Virus record (IMG/VR): IMGVR_UViG_3300013126_000048
Coordinates: 1 to 50,214 of that record
DNA: 50,214 bases
Reading direction: 5' to 3' (one strand)
Source: a virus
This document shows positions 32,298 to 40,796 of the stretch, piece after piece (within the stretch, counting starts at the first letter, position 1; each line of letters opens with the position of its first letter). The notes below the pieces were generated by a model. The model ran no database searches and was not told the DNA's origin. It saw only the letters and a program-made list of their open reading frames with translations. A program made the position numbers and the translations under genes.

Positions 32298-35200
32298 TTG
32301 ATCTCCACTTGGTCTTGCAGGGTGATCTCACCCCGGTGATACGCGGCCAACGCTTCAGCCTTGGTCTTGAACCGGTGCACCTTCCCGCCGGCCTTGGCCG
32401 ACTGCGTCGCCAGATGCACACCCAGGACCGCTTCCATCGTTGGCGCAACCATGAGCTCGTCTTTGCTGCGGTCGCCGAAGATGAGGTTCGATAGCGTCAT
32501 CTGCTTCACCTCGTGAACGGCCGAAGGCAGCGCAGGCGTGTGGACCTGGAACGTGTCGCCGTCGTAGTCGGCGTTCATGCCCTTCTCGATGAACGGGTTG
32601 ACGCGGATCGTCTTACCTGGTGTCGGCACAGCGTACGCGCCGATGATGTTGTAGCGGTGCAACGATGGCGCACGGTTCACCATCACAGGGCGCTCGGCGA
32701 TCTCGGCCATCAAAGCGTCACGCGCAGCGGGGTGGCGCTTCTCCACCATCTCGTTCGCCTGCACTGCGCTGAAGCCGCGGCGTACCAGCCGCGCCAGGAT
32801 GAACTTGCTGAACATCCCCCACAGCATCTCCTCGGGGACGCCCACTTCGTCCATGCCCAGCGACCCGTCGGGCGCGATGGTGCCGCGACCAGAGAAGTCC
32901 TGCTGCCGCTTGAGGAGCTTCTTCTGGAAGTACGAGCTCTTCGGCGTCGTCTTGCCCGTGAGGTGCTCGATGAACCCCTTGACGTTGCGCTTCTGCAGCT
33001 TCGGGTTGTCGCTGTCCTGGGTGCCGATCACGGCGCCCACAGCGTTGAAGAGATTCTGCCGCAACTTCGCGTGCTCATCGGGAGGGAGCAGGCGATCCTT
33101 CACCTGCGCGTGCAGCGCGTTGTTGTGCAACATGGCGCTCTGGTAGAGGTAGTTCGAGTCGCCGACGACGAGCTCGCCGCCGCTCATGCCGGGCAGGATG
33201 GGTCGCATCACCGGCGGCAGCACGGGCAGCTTCGACAAAACGTACGCGTCGCCGGGTTGCAGCTTCGCCGCCTTCAAGGCCTCGAGTGCCTTGATCTGCT
33301 TGACGACATCGTCCAGCTTGGACGCTGTCACCGTCTTGACCTGCTCCCGCAGCTTCGCCAACTGCGTGTCGACGTCGATCTGGTTCAAGCGCTTCTTCAA
33401 CGCAGCGCCACCCTCTTTGGCGTGGAACTCATCCATCGCCGCGTTGGTCATACCCAGCAAGCGGCGCGCCGGCTCGTGGAACACCGGGTTGAGCAGAGGT
33501 TCCGCCAGATCGACGTGCGACCACTTCGTGCCCGACGGGCCACCCGTGACCGCGGGGTCGAACAGACCGCCGCGCTCAGGCTCGAGGTTCTTGGCCTTGA
33601 CCAACTTCTCGTTCTGCACGGCGCCAGACGACATGCGCATCACGTCGTTATCCGTCAGCGGCCGCAGTGTCGCCGTGCTGCCCTTCTTCTCGAGCCGGAT
33701 GCCCGACGCCTGGATCATGTGCTCGAACTTGTCGTAGGCGAAAGACGTCTTGAGCGGCGGCAGAGGCAGACCGAGCTGCGCCGCACGCCAGAACGCGTCG
33801 TTCTTCTGGCTCTTGAGAATCGACGTCTCCTTCAGCACATTGCGTGCGTTGTGTGCCACCAGGCCGTTGAACTCCATGCCGCCGATGCCCTTGGCACCTT
33901 CGTCACCACCTTTGGTGGGCTGTTGGTTGACGTCGTACGCGCCGGTACCGCGAGCGGAGAAGTTCGAATCCGTCGTCTTGAACAGGCGCAAGGTGTACTG
34001 TGGCCCAACGAGCACGCCCTTGATGTGCTTGCCCGATACCGGGTCAAAGACCGTCTCCTTGTCCTTCACGCCGTGCTGCTTCAACAAGTCCTTGGCCCAT
34101 TGAACATTGTCCCGGCCCGTGAAGTTCTCCATGATGATCGGCTTGCCGGTCTTCTCGGCCACCTTGCCCACAGCAGTCTCGATGATCTGTGCGGGGTTGA
34201 TGCGGGAGATGACGCCGGCCGACGTGTAGAGGATGTCGATGGGCTTGCCACCCTCGTCGCGCACCATCTTGGCGTCAGGGACGATGTGGCTGATGACACC
34301 CTTGTTGCCGTAGCGTCCAGCGAGCTTGTCACCCACACGCATGGGCTCACGCGTCTTGATGGTGACGACCACACGCTTGTCCGCCTTGTAGACGTCGATG
34401 ACCTCGCCCTCGAAATCGTGGTCCCACGTCCGCACTTCCTCGCGGTAGGGGTTGGCCAGGGACTTCTTGAGGTTGCCCAGCAAGGCGTCCGTGGCGGAGA
34501 GCTTGGTCTTCCGCACGGCGGCGATGAGCAGGTCGTGCGGCATGACCTTCTCGCCCTTCTTGATGACCCCGTCCGCGTCGAGATGACGGTACATCTCGGA
34601 GGTGTACTTGGCGCCGTAGTAGAGCCGGTGCAGCTCGCGCCGCAGCGTCATGTCCTGATCGACGTCCATGACCTCCTTGTACATGTGCTCCGACGTCAGC
34701 TTGACGGCGGCGCCCTCTGAGATCACGACAGCGTCGTTGGAGTTCAGGCCGTAGTACGCCATGTAGCCGACGCGCATGTTGCGGCCGAGGGCCAGCTCAC
34801 CATCCCGCGTGAAGTTGGAGTCCGCGAGCAGCTGATCTTCCTTCACATGGTCGCCCGGCTTCACCGTGACGTTGTGGTGGAGGTAGGTCTTCGAGGCGAA
34901 CGGAAAGTTCGTGTCGTACGGGATCTTGATGAGGCCGTCGTCCGCCTTCTCCGCGGCCGACTTCTCGTGCCAGAAGTCGTCGATGTAGTCCTCGAACTCC
35001 GACCACGTCAGAGTCTGCATGCTGCCGAAGCACCACTTCGGGACGTGCTTCTTGTAGCACTCGATGGCCTCGTCCGCCGACGAGAAACCCACCATCAGCT
35101 TGTCCTCGTCGTGGGTGCCGTCCTTCTTCAGCTGCTTTACGCAGTACACCTCGGCGTAGAACCCGGGGTCCTTCAGGTAGATGTCGACGGTCTCGCCATC

Positions 35201-37441
35201 ATGCCCGCGGGTCTTCGGGATGTGTCCGTAGGCCGCGAACATCTCCTTCTCCCAGGGCTCACCGGTCGCCTTGTTCACACCACGACGGATGTCGCCCTTC
35301 TCGAGCTCGATCTTCATCTTGATGCCCTTGATGGTGATCTGGCGCTTGGGCTCACCAGCGAACTTCTCCATCTCGGGTTTGGGGATGAGATACCTGGGCG
35401 CTGACGCCGTCTTCGTTTGGTACAGCAACTCTTCAGGCACACGTCGCGCAACAGCGTGCGTCGCCCCCTGGTCCAGAAGTTTCGCCAGTCGATGACGTCC
35501 GTCGAGAAGCGAACCATCCCGCGCGCGAACCAGCACCGGGTAAGATGTGTCCGCGTCGCGATACTGGTCTGCGTTGAAGCCTGACGCCGGATCACGATCA
35601 ACGTGATCCTGCAGGCCACTCAGCTCAACCGACTCAGTCGGCAGGTGTTTGGTGGCGTCCCACAGACGGTGGACGTCGAACGTCTCACCGGTGGCGGACG
35701 TGTGCGTGTGTTCGCCCGCGTGCTTCCGCGTCCCCGTGGGGTCGATGTAGATGTACTGGCTGTCGACCTTGACGACCTTGCCGCTGGTGGGGGCCACCGG
35801 CACCACCAGCTTGCCGAGCTCGCGCTCGAAGCTCGAGAGCTGGTCCTTGCCGCCGCTGAACAGCTTGCGCGCACCAGCCTGCACCCACGGGACCTGTCGA
35901 TCCACGAGAGGGAGCGCCTGCGTCTGCATCTTGCTGCCCATGGTGGCGCGGTTGCCTTGGATGGACTCCATCATGGGGATCAGGTTCGACGTCGGCGAAT
36001 AGAGCTGCGCCGAGTGGTAGAGCTCGTAATGCACCTGCGATGCGGGCACGTGTTGGACGTGGCCGTCCTTCATGGCGTCGACCAGGCCCGTCATCTTCTG
36101 ACCAGGAAACGCCACGGCGGTGCTGGCCATCTGCTTGGCCGACAAGAGCTCGAACTTCCCCGACGCCAGGTGGCGCACGGGGGTGTAGAGGTTCCCCTTG
36201 TCGTCGCGGTGCGTCAGCATCGACGCGCGGATGTCGACGCCGGCCTTGAACGACTCAGGCGTGCGCACCGGGTCAAGGATGCCCAGGTGCGTGGGGTGCA
36301 GCTGCCGGGCCTCGAGCGGGATGGCGCGGTCAGATGAGATGCCACCCTCGCCAAGAGACGTAACCTTGACCGCCTGGTCGACCATCTCCATGGGGTTGAT
36401 CTGTGTCGGGATGGCGCTGAGCTGCGAGCCGGTGAGGAAGCTGCGCACGCCGGCCGAGAACGGTGACGCCGGCATGATTTCCCGCAGCGTGATCTTGTTG
36501 ACCGCGCGCCCCTTGGTCTTCATGGCCAAGGCCCGTGCGTCGAGGCCGATACGCTCCTTGATGAAGTCGTCGACGGAGTGGAAGGTCTTGAACGCCAGGC
36601 TGTCGCGGTCATCGACGTCGTCGCCACTCTTGTAGACCGACAGCAACTTGTGCGACGCGTCCAGGATGGCCTGCGGTGTCACCTTGTCGTGTGCGTGCCC
36701 CAGCGTCACCGCATTGACCTCGGGGTCCATGCTGGTCTGCGCGAAGGCGCCGTGGATGGCGGTCACACGGTCGTCCATCGACCCTGCCGTCTGTTTGGCG
36801 GGATGGATGATCTTGCCGTACAGTTTGTCGAGCGCCTGGTCCTCTTTGCCGATGAACGACCGCTGGTTTTCTTCCGCAGTGCCTCGGCCCCAGGACTTCG
36901 CGATGGTCTCGTGCGCCACACCGAGGCGCCGCAACACCGGATAGAGCGGGATCGTCGTCGTGCCGTACTCCATGTACGGGTGACCCTTCTTCGCGTCCAA
37001 GGACAGACGGAAGTTGGACCCCTTCGACAAGTTGAACGACGTCTCGAGCTCCTCATTGGCGCGACGGCGCGTGTACACGCCGGGCTTCATGCGGATCTGG
37101 TTGGAGACCTGGTACTCGTTGCCATCGAGAACGAAGGTGTGTCGTTCCGTGAAGTACGGGAGGTTGAGCAGCGTGAAATTCTTCACGCGCTCGATCTCCT
37201 TACCCGACGAGTCCTTCATCACGAGCGTGGCTCGCACGGGCTCGTGCAGCGAAGAACCCTCGAGCAGCGCCTGCTTCTGGTCGTTGGGCCCGAACTCACG
37301 CTCCACTACGTGTGGGTCAACGAGCTCGATGGTCTTGTCCCGCAGCGTCAACGGAAACGCTTTGACCAAGCCCTCCACGGCACGGGTTCGGATTTGCTTT
37401 CGGCGCGTCGCCGCGTCGGTGAGGACGGGGGTGAGTGACAT
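32294..37441 (-). CDS. RNA polymerase beta / beta-prime N-terminal fusion with inserted domains
   Basis: 1715 residues. Beta part: LPYFTERHTFVLDGNEYQVS near 94, HPTHLGILDPVRTPES near 382, NRATMGSKMQTQALPL and GDKLAGRYGNKGVISH near 1035 (both active-site lysines kept). Beta-prime starts near 1265 (EPERGGLFD, then WSHVDLAEPLLNP). Clamp-helix region NYLYQSAMLHNNALHAQV, DFSGRGTIAPD, NRAPSLHRYNIIG and the catalytic NADYDGDTFQVH near 1622 follow. It stops about where plastid rpoC1 ends. An insertion of about 225 residues (600-825) is annotated separately. The beta-prime zinc ribbon is absent and the beta flap is very short. Start ATG 37441; the frame runs open further upstream but is antisense to a plus-strand gene. 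Confidence 0.92.
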   Translation of the reverse strand: MSLTPVLTDAATRRKQIRTRAVEGLVKAFPLTLRDKTIELVDPHVVEREFGPNDQKQALLEGSSLHEPVRATLVMKDSSGKEIERVKNFTLLNLPYFTERHTFVLDGNEYQVSNQIRMKPGVYTRRRANEELETSFNLSKGSNFRLSLDAKKGHPYMEYGTTTIPLYPVLRRLGVAHETIAKSWGRGTAEENQRSFIGKEDQALDKLYGKIIHPAKQTAGSMDDRVTAIHGAFAQTSMDPEVNAVTLGHAHDKVTPQAILDASHKLLSVYKSGDDVDDRDSLAFKTFHSVDDFIKERIGLDARALAMKTKGRAVNKITLREIMPASPFSAGVRSFLTGSQLSAIPTQINPMEMVDQAVKVTSLGEGGISSDRAIPLEARQLHPTHLGILDPVRTPESFKAGVDIRASMLTHRDDKGNLYTPVRHLASGKFELLSAKQMASTAVAFPGQKMTGLVDAMKDGHVQHVPASQVHYELYHSAQLYSPTSNLIPMMESIQGNRATMGSKMQTQALPLVDRQVPWVQAGARKLFSGGKDQLSSFERELGKLVVPVAPTSGKVVKVDSQYIYIDPTGTRKHAGEHTHTSATGETFDVHRLWDATKHLPTESVELSGLQDHVDRDPASGFNADQYRDADTSYPVLVRARDGSLLDGRHRLAKLLDQGATHAVARRVPEELLYQTKTASAPRYLIPKPEMEKFAGEPKRQITIKGIKMKIELEKGDIRRGVNKATGEPWEKEMFAAYGHIPKTRGHDGETVDIYLKDPGFYAEVYCVKQLKKDGTHDEDKLMVGFSSADEAIECYKKHVPKWCFGSMQTLTWSEFEDYIDDFWHEKSAAEKADDGLIKIPYDTNFPFASKTYLHHNVTVKPGDHVKEDQLLADSNFTRDGELALGRNMRVGYMAYYGLNSNDAVVISEGAAVKLTSEHMYKEVMDVDQDMTLRRELHRLYYGAKYTSEMYRHLDADGVIKKGEKVMPHDLLIAAVRKTKLSATDALLGNLKKSLANPYREEVRTWDHDFEGEVIDVYKADKRVVVTIKTREPMRVGDKLAGRYGNKGVISHIVPDAKMVRDEGGKPIDILYTSAGVISRINPAQIIETAVGKVAEKTGKPIIMENFTGRDNVQWAKDLLKQHGVKDKETVFDPVSGKHIKGVLVGPQYTLRLFKTTDSNFSARGTGAYDVNQQPTKGGDEGAKGIGGMEFNGLVAHNARNVLKETSILKSQKNDAFWRAAQLGLPLPPLKTSFAYDKFEHMIQASGIRLEKKGSTATLRPLTDNDVMRMSSGAVQNEKLVKAKNLEPERGGLFDPAVTGGPSGTKWSHVDLAEPLLNPVFHEPARRLLGMTNAAMDEFHAKEGGAALKKRLNQIDVDTQLAKLREQVKTVTASKLDDVVKQIKALEALKAAKLQPGDAYVLSKLPVLPPVMRPILPGMSGGELVVGDSNYLYQSAMLHNNALHAQVKDRLLPPDEHAKLRQNLFNAVGAVIGTQDSDNPKLQKRNVKGFIEHLTGKTTPKSSYFQKKLLKRQQDFSGRGTIAPDGSLGMDEVGVPEEMLWGMFSKFILARLVRRGFSAVQANEMVEKRHPAARDALMAEIAERPVMVNRAPSLHRYNIIGAYAVPTPGKTIRVNPFIEKGMNADYDGDTFQVHTPALPSAVHEVKQMTLSNLIFGDRSKDELMVAPTMEAVLGVHLATQSAKAGGKVHRFKTKAEALAAYHRGEITLQDQVEIK
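34965..35640 (-). other. Insertion in the beta subunit: ParB-like and InPase-like (polyvalent) domains
   Basis: Within the polymerase fusion, between beta segments matching the VVKV...IYIDPTG strand and the IPYDTNFPF...KTYLHHNVTV stretch. First comes a ParB-like segment (YPVLVRARDGSLLDGRHRLA near residue 632). Next is QTKTASAPRYLI, which carries the local K-T-A motif. Then comes a domain strongly resembling the inorganic-pyrophosphatase (InPase) domain of phage polyvalent proteins: GDIRRGV...EPWEKEMFAAYGHI, GHDGETVDIYL, EDKLMVGFSSADEAIECYKK. The acidic motif D-G-E-x2-D resembles the pyrophosphatase D-x-D-x2-D. Domain names come from recall of the families. Confidence 0.85.
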
Positions 37442-37445
37442 GCCT

Positions 37446-37455
37446 GGAAGTATAG
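37446..37455 (-). promoter_or_regulatory. Candidate phage promoter motif CTATACTTCC before the polymerase
   Basis: The minus strand reads GCTATACTTCCAGGCATG, so the motif ends only 4 bases from the polymerase ATG. If it acts as a -10 element the transcript would be nearly leaderless, or the true start codon lies downstream; otherwise the promoter lies elsewhere. It is a near-exact match to the copies at 6901 and 19387. Confidence 0.42.
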
Positions 37456-37485
37456 CTCGCGGCGGCAAAGATGGCGACGTGTTCT

Positions 37486-37494
37486 TGGTATAAG
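37486..37494 (+). promoter_or_regulatory. Possible extended -10 promoter, TGGTATAAG
   Basis: On the plus strand TTGGTATAAGGAC gives a TG-n-TATAAG extended -10 element 38 bases before the start at 37533. No good -35 is seen. It would serve the plus-strand gene through a host sigma-70-type polymerase, opposite the minus-strand motif at 37446. Confidence 0.35.
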
Positions 37495-37532
37495 GACAGA
37501 GCCGAACCATGGCTCGATCAAGGGAGAGAAGC

Positions 37533-38426
37533 ATGGCTGACGTGATCGAGACGCCGAAGAAGAAGCCGGTGACGAAGAAGAAAACAGCGGCGAAGAAGAC
37601 AGCGGCGAAGAAGACAGCGACGACCAAGAAACTCACGGCGCTAGAGCAGCGCATGCTGGAGTTCGAGGCGACCTTGGCGGCGCTGCGCGGGGAGTCTGCG
37701 GCGCCGGCGGCGGAGGCACCCGTGGCCGTGGCCGAACCCGTGGGCGAGGTCATGTTGTTCGACGCAAAGTTGGGCGACCTGCCCACCGTCCCTGAGATCC
37801 GCCAGTGCCTGTGGAAAGGCGTGCGCGGCGAGTTGACCGTGGACGAGCAGTCCCTCGCCAACTTCGTCAGGGAAGCGACGGCCGCCCGCGGCTGCCTGTT
37901 GTGCGGTGCCAGCAGCCACAAGTCCATGGCCGCCGGTCCGTGGAACAAGGTCCGGCTCTGCGCGTGTCCGCTGATGCGGGTGCGTGAAGACCCGAACGTG
38001 CTGCTGGCCAAGCAGCGCGGGACCAAGGCCGGCAAGGGCCGCAAGGGAAAGGGCCCTGCGACCGAGATGGTCGTGGAACCGGTCACGCCGGCGTTCCTGA
38101 CCGTCTACGAGCCGTGGCTGGAGGCACGGAAGGCGGCGGACGGGGGGATCGGCTGGCTGCGCGAGCAGGTTGAGGCGCAGAGCCTCACGCCAGCGACGGT
38201 GCTGTACCGCAAACAGTGTGCGTGCAGCGCGCAGTTCGCCATCACAGCGGGTGTCGCGTGGCGCGCCATCCGGGATCACGACCTGGGGCGCTACGTGGAG
38301 GCCACGAAGTGCCTCAAGTGCGCTCGGGCCGCGGAGACGCGGCGTGACAGCGGGGTTGAGCCGCGGAAGCGGAGCAGCCTGGGGACGCTGGGCGATGTCA
38401 TGGCGGCCTCACAGGGGGTCGCATGA
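37533..38426 (+). CDS. Lys/Ala-rich, cysteine-motif protein (unrecognised)
   Basis: 297 residues from ATG 37533 behind GGGAGAG. The first 35 residues carry a histone-H1-like basic tail (KKKTAAKKTAAKKTA), likely to bind nucleic acid. A coiled stretch (LEQRMLEFEATLAALRG) and an acidic Ala/Pro linker follow. The second half contains several Cys pairs: GCLLCGASSH, LCACPLM, KQCACSAQF and KCLKCARA, which may form two zinc sites. It is a single plus-strand gene between the polymerase and portal genes, with its own candidate promoter and a terminator. Function unknown. Confidence 0.7.
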   Translation: MADVIETPKKKPVTKKKTAAKKTAAKKTATTKKLTALEQRMLEFEATLAALRGESAAPAAEAPVAVAEPVGEVMLFDAKLGDLPTVPEIRQCLWKGVRGELTVDEQSLANFVREATAARGCLLCGASSHKSMAAGPWNKVRLCACPLMRVREDPNVLLAKQRGTKAGKGRKGKGPATEMVVEPVTPAFLTVYEPWLEARKAADGGIGWLREQVEAQSLTPATVLYRKQCACSAQFAITAGVAWRAIRDHDLGRYVEATKCLKCARAAETRRDSGVEPRKRSSLGTLGDVMAASQGVA

Positions 38427-38470
38427 ACATTCGCTTCGTAAAACTGATCGACCGGAAGCTGTTCCGGTGA
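38423..38470 (+). CDS. Possible 15-residue leader-like reading frame
   Basis: ATG 38423 overlaps the stop of the preceding gene (ATGA) and reads MNIRFVKLIDRKLFR before TGA, just ahead of a terminator. It is basic and amphipathic. It could be a real tiny coupled gene or chance; there is no independent support. Confidence 0.2.
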   Translation: MNIRFVKLIDRKLFR

Positions 38471-38482
38471 TCAAAAAAGAGC

Positions 38483-38510
38483 GCGCCACCGAGAGGGGGC
38501 GCATTCTTTT
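38483..38510. terminator. Bidirectional intrinsic terminator between convergent genes
   Basis: Stem GCGCC (38483-38487) / GGCGC (38498-38502) with a 10-base loop, followed on the plus strand by ATTCTTTTT and on the minus strand by TCTTTTTTG. It sits between the convergent ends of the plus gene at 37533 and the minus gene at 38514, and could stop transcription from both sides. Confidence 0.72.
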
Positions 38511-38513
38511 TGG

Positions 38514-39023
38514 CTACAAGCTGGGTTCGTCTTTTTGCCCGCCCGTTGACAGTGCGCCGGCCCGCGTCTTCCTACGCTGGTTCAGCTTCTTCTCGAACCA
38601 CTTGAGCGAGATCAGGATGCTGCCGTCTTTCTGCGTGACCTCGTTCTCCGAACCGAAGAGGTACTCACCAGAAAGCGTCTTGTTGATGATCGCTTCGTAG
38701 TCCGGCAGTTGAGTGTGCGGACAGGTGTAGTCGCCCGTCGGAGGAAGGACCACCGACCCGGAGCCGACCGCAGTCACACAGCGAGTGCAGCTCTCATAGG
38801 CCCGGTAGATCAGGAACACCGCGCGTCGACACGTGAAGTCGTAGGCGATGGCACCTTCGATTGCAGCCGGGTCTTTGGTGGCGTCGACCACCCGATGGTG
38901 GGGCGCGACCGGGAGCGGGAAACCGTCGGTGAGATCGCGACCCTCGGTGTTGACCGCCTCTGGGGGTTGCAGCGCCTTGCCGAGCAGCGCTGCGAAGCTC
39001 TCATTGTTCGTCGGTACGGGCAT
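38514..39023 (-). CDS. Portal-linked structural protein
   Basis: 169 residues, directly downstream of the portal gene (7-base gap). Contains AIEGAIAYDFTCRRAVFLIY, a C-x2-C pair (ESCTRCVTA) and a late basic helix (SLKWFEKKLNQRRKTRAGA). The genes beside a portal are often head-assembly or terminase partners; no terminase motif is visible here. Function unknown. Confidence 0.6.
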   Translation of the reverse strand: MPVPTNNESFAALLGKALQPPEAVNTEGRDLTDGFPLPVAPHHRVVDATKDPAAIEGAIAYDFTCRRAVFLIYRAYESCTRCVTAVGSGSVVLPPTGDYTCPHTQLPDYEAIINKTLSGEYLFGSENEVTQKDGSILISLKWFEKKLNQRRKTRAGALSTGGQKDEPSL

Positions 39024-39030
39024 TCGTCAC

Positions 39031-40776
39031 TCACATCGGTTGGGGTTGTCCGCCGGCCATCTGAGCGCGGGCCTGCATGGCCTGTGCATTCTGCTGCTCT
39101 TCCAAGCGCTGCACAACCACGGCGTACATGACGGCGTCCTCGACCTGCAAACCGTGCATCTGCGAGCGGCGCGAACCCGGATCCAGCTGCATCAGCTGCT
39201 GCACAATACCGTCTGCCGCAGCGATGACGGCCTGCTGGTCGTAGTTCAAACCAGCCTGGCCCTGGACCTGCTGCTGCACCTGCTGCGCCAGCGTGTTCTG
39301 CATCTTCTGCATCTCCGCCTGGAGCTTCTGCTGGAACTTGGCCTCGTCCAGAGCTTCCTGCAGCCGCTTGTTGCGCTCCGAGTCCAGATCCAGGCCCAGG
39401 CGCTCAGCCATCGTGGTCAGCGACACCACCGGGTACTGGCCGCCAGCACCGGTCGCCAGGCTGATGATGGTCTGCTTGGTCTCGGTGTCATCGACCATCT
39501 TCAACGGAGCCAACTTCGTGTTGGTGGTCTCCCAGCTCAAAAACTTCGAAATCTTGTCGGTGTACCACTGCAACAGGTCGTTCATGTCGTCAGCGTGATT
39601 CTGCGTCTGGTTCTCGATCAGCCGCAGCGTGGCCTCCATGCCGGCCTTCGTCAGTCCGCCGTACAAGAACTCCTGCGGCACGCCGAGGGCCGCCATGATG
39701 TCCTTGTTGGCTTCCTGCAGCTCGCCCAGGGTGAGCATGGCGCGGCCGTCGCCGCCCATGCTGGCCACGCCGAGGGGCACAGGCGCGAACATGATGTGCA
39801 GCGGGTCGCGGCGCCAGCGCTTGACGTTCTCTTTGAGCTCGTCCTGCCAGCGTGCGAACGAGATCATCTGCGTGATGTCTTGCTGCCCCTGCTGGACCGG
39901 ATGAAGGATGCGCATGGGCACAACGTGCTCGAGCGCAATGGCTTCGTTGGCCTTGCGCAGAACCATCGTGTAGAGGAACAGCTTGAGCGTCGACGCCAGC
40001 GGCGGGAAGCCCCACTGCTGGTCGATGCCCGACGGCGAGGCGACTTTGCTGTGGAAGATAGCGTCGGGGGCGAAACGGAAGAGCTTGTTGTCGCGGATGT
40101 TCTCCAGGAACTCCAGCGGCGTCGAGTTGATGAGGTGCTTGGATCCGGCCTTGACCTTGTCCTTCACATCCTGCGGGATGTTGTAGTAGTAGATCGACTG
40201 CCCTGTGATGGGGTTGTACTCGATGTCGATCTGCTTGGGGTCCCACCGGATGATGTGGATCTTGCTGGCGGTCATGACCTTGCGGTCGACGACCTTGCCG
40301 TTGACGGTCTTCTTGCACTTCTTGCAGTGGTAGGTGAACGACAGCTTCTTCAGGTCGAACTTGTAGTCGACGTTGTTGATGTTGGTGAGCGTGTCGCACT
40401 CAGGGCACTTGAGATGACGCACGAACGGGAAGTAGATCGACGAGAAGTGGTTGCCGTAGACGTGCTTGTCCAGGGACGCGCGCAGAAGTGCCCCCTTGAT
40501 CTTCAAGGTCTTGTTGTACAGGTGTTTGTACTTCCGCCGAAGCGCGTCGTTCGAGGTGTCGTACTCGATGTCCGTGATGACGAGCTCACCGAACTTGCGC
40601 AGCGCGGCGTAGATGTGCGCGCTGTTGTAGAGCAGGTACTCGCTCCACCGGAACAGATCCTTCAACTTGCGCGGCGCGAAACCGGTCAGGAAGTCGAACG
40701 CTGGATTCGGATGCGCGGCCGCGCGATTGAACGCGGTCAGGCTATCAGTCGACGAGAAGTCAGCGCTGGTGGTCAT
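39031..40776 (-). CDS. Portal protein with zinc-ribbon insertion
   Basis: 581 residues. Portal features: an N-terminal helical part (LFRWSEYLLYNSAHIYAALR), KTLKIKGALLRASLDKHVYG, the clip/crown section with LGVPQEFLYGGLTKAGMEAT and LRLIENQTQNHADDMNDLL, and a C-terminal Gln-rich coiled coil (LQAEMQKMQNTLAQQVQQ). A four-Cys zinc ribbon (CPEC near 123, CKKC near 150) is inserted in the N-terminal third. The portal is the dodecameric ring through which DNA is packaged. It stands apart from the capsid gene, about 22 kb away, separated by the polymerase block. Confidence 0.78.
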   Translation of the reverse strand: MTTSADFSSTDSLTAFNRAAAHPNPAFDFLTGFAPRKLKDLFRWSEYLLYNSAHIYAALRKFGELVITDIEYDTSNDALRRKYKHLYNKTLKIKGALLRASLDKHVYGNHFSSIYFPFVRHLKCPECDTLTNINNVDYKFDLKKLSFTYHCKKCKKTVNGKVVDRKVMTASKIHIIRWDPKQIDIEYNPITGQSIYYYNIPQDVKDKVKAGSKHLINSTPLEFLENIRDNKLFRFAPDAIFHSKVASPSGIDQQWGFPPLASTLKLFLYTMVLRKANEAIALEHVVPMRILHPVQQGQQDITQMISFARWQDELKENVKRWRRDPLHIMFAPVPLGVASMGGDGRAMLTLGELQEANKDIMAALGVPQEFLYGGLTKAGMEATLRLIENQTQNHADDMNDLLQWYTDKISKFLSWETTNTKLAPLKMVDDTETKQTIISLATGAGGQYPVVSLTTMAERLGLDLDSERNKRLQEALDEAKFQQKLQAEMQKMQNTLAQQVQQQVQGQAGLNYDQQAVIAAADGIVQQLMQLDPGSRRSQMHGLQVEDAVMYAVVVQRLEEQQNAQAMQARAQMAGGQPQPM

Positions 40777-40796
40777 GTCGTCTTTACCTCGAGCCT

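Noticed and set aside
32513-34720. 735-codon plus-strand open frame opposite the polymerase
   Set aside because: Antisense to strongly conserved RNAP motifs; sequence is low-information Arg/Leu/Val/His.
37442-38086. Upstream extension of the polymerase frame (about 215 codons)
   Set aside because: Open by chance; it is antisense to the plus-strand Lys/Ala-rich gene, and the beta motifs begin after ATG 37441.
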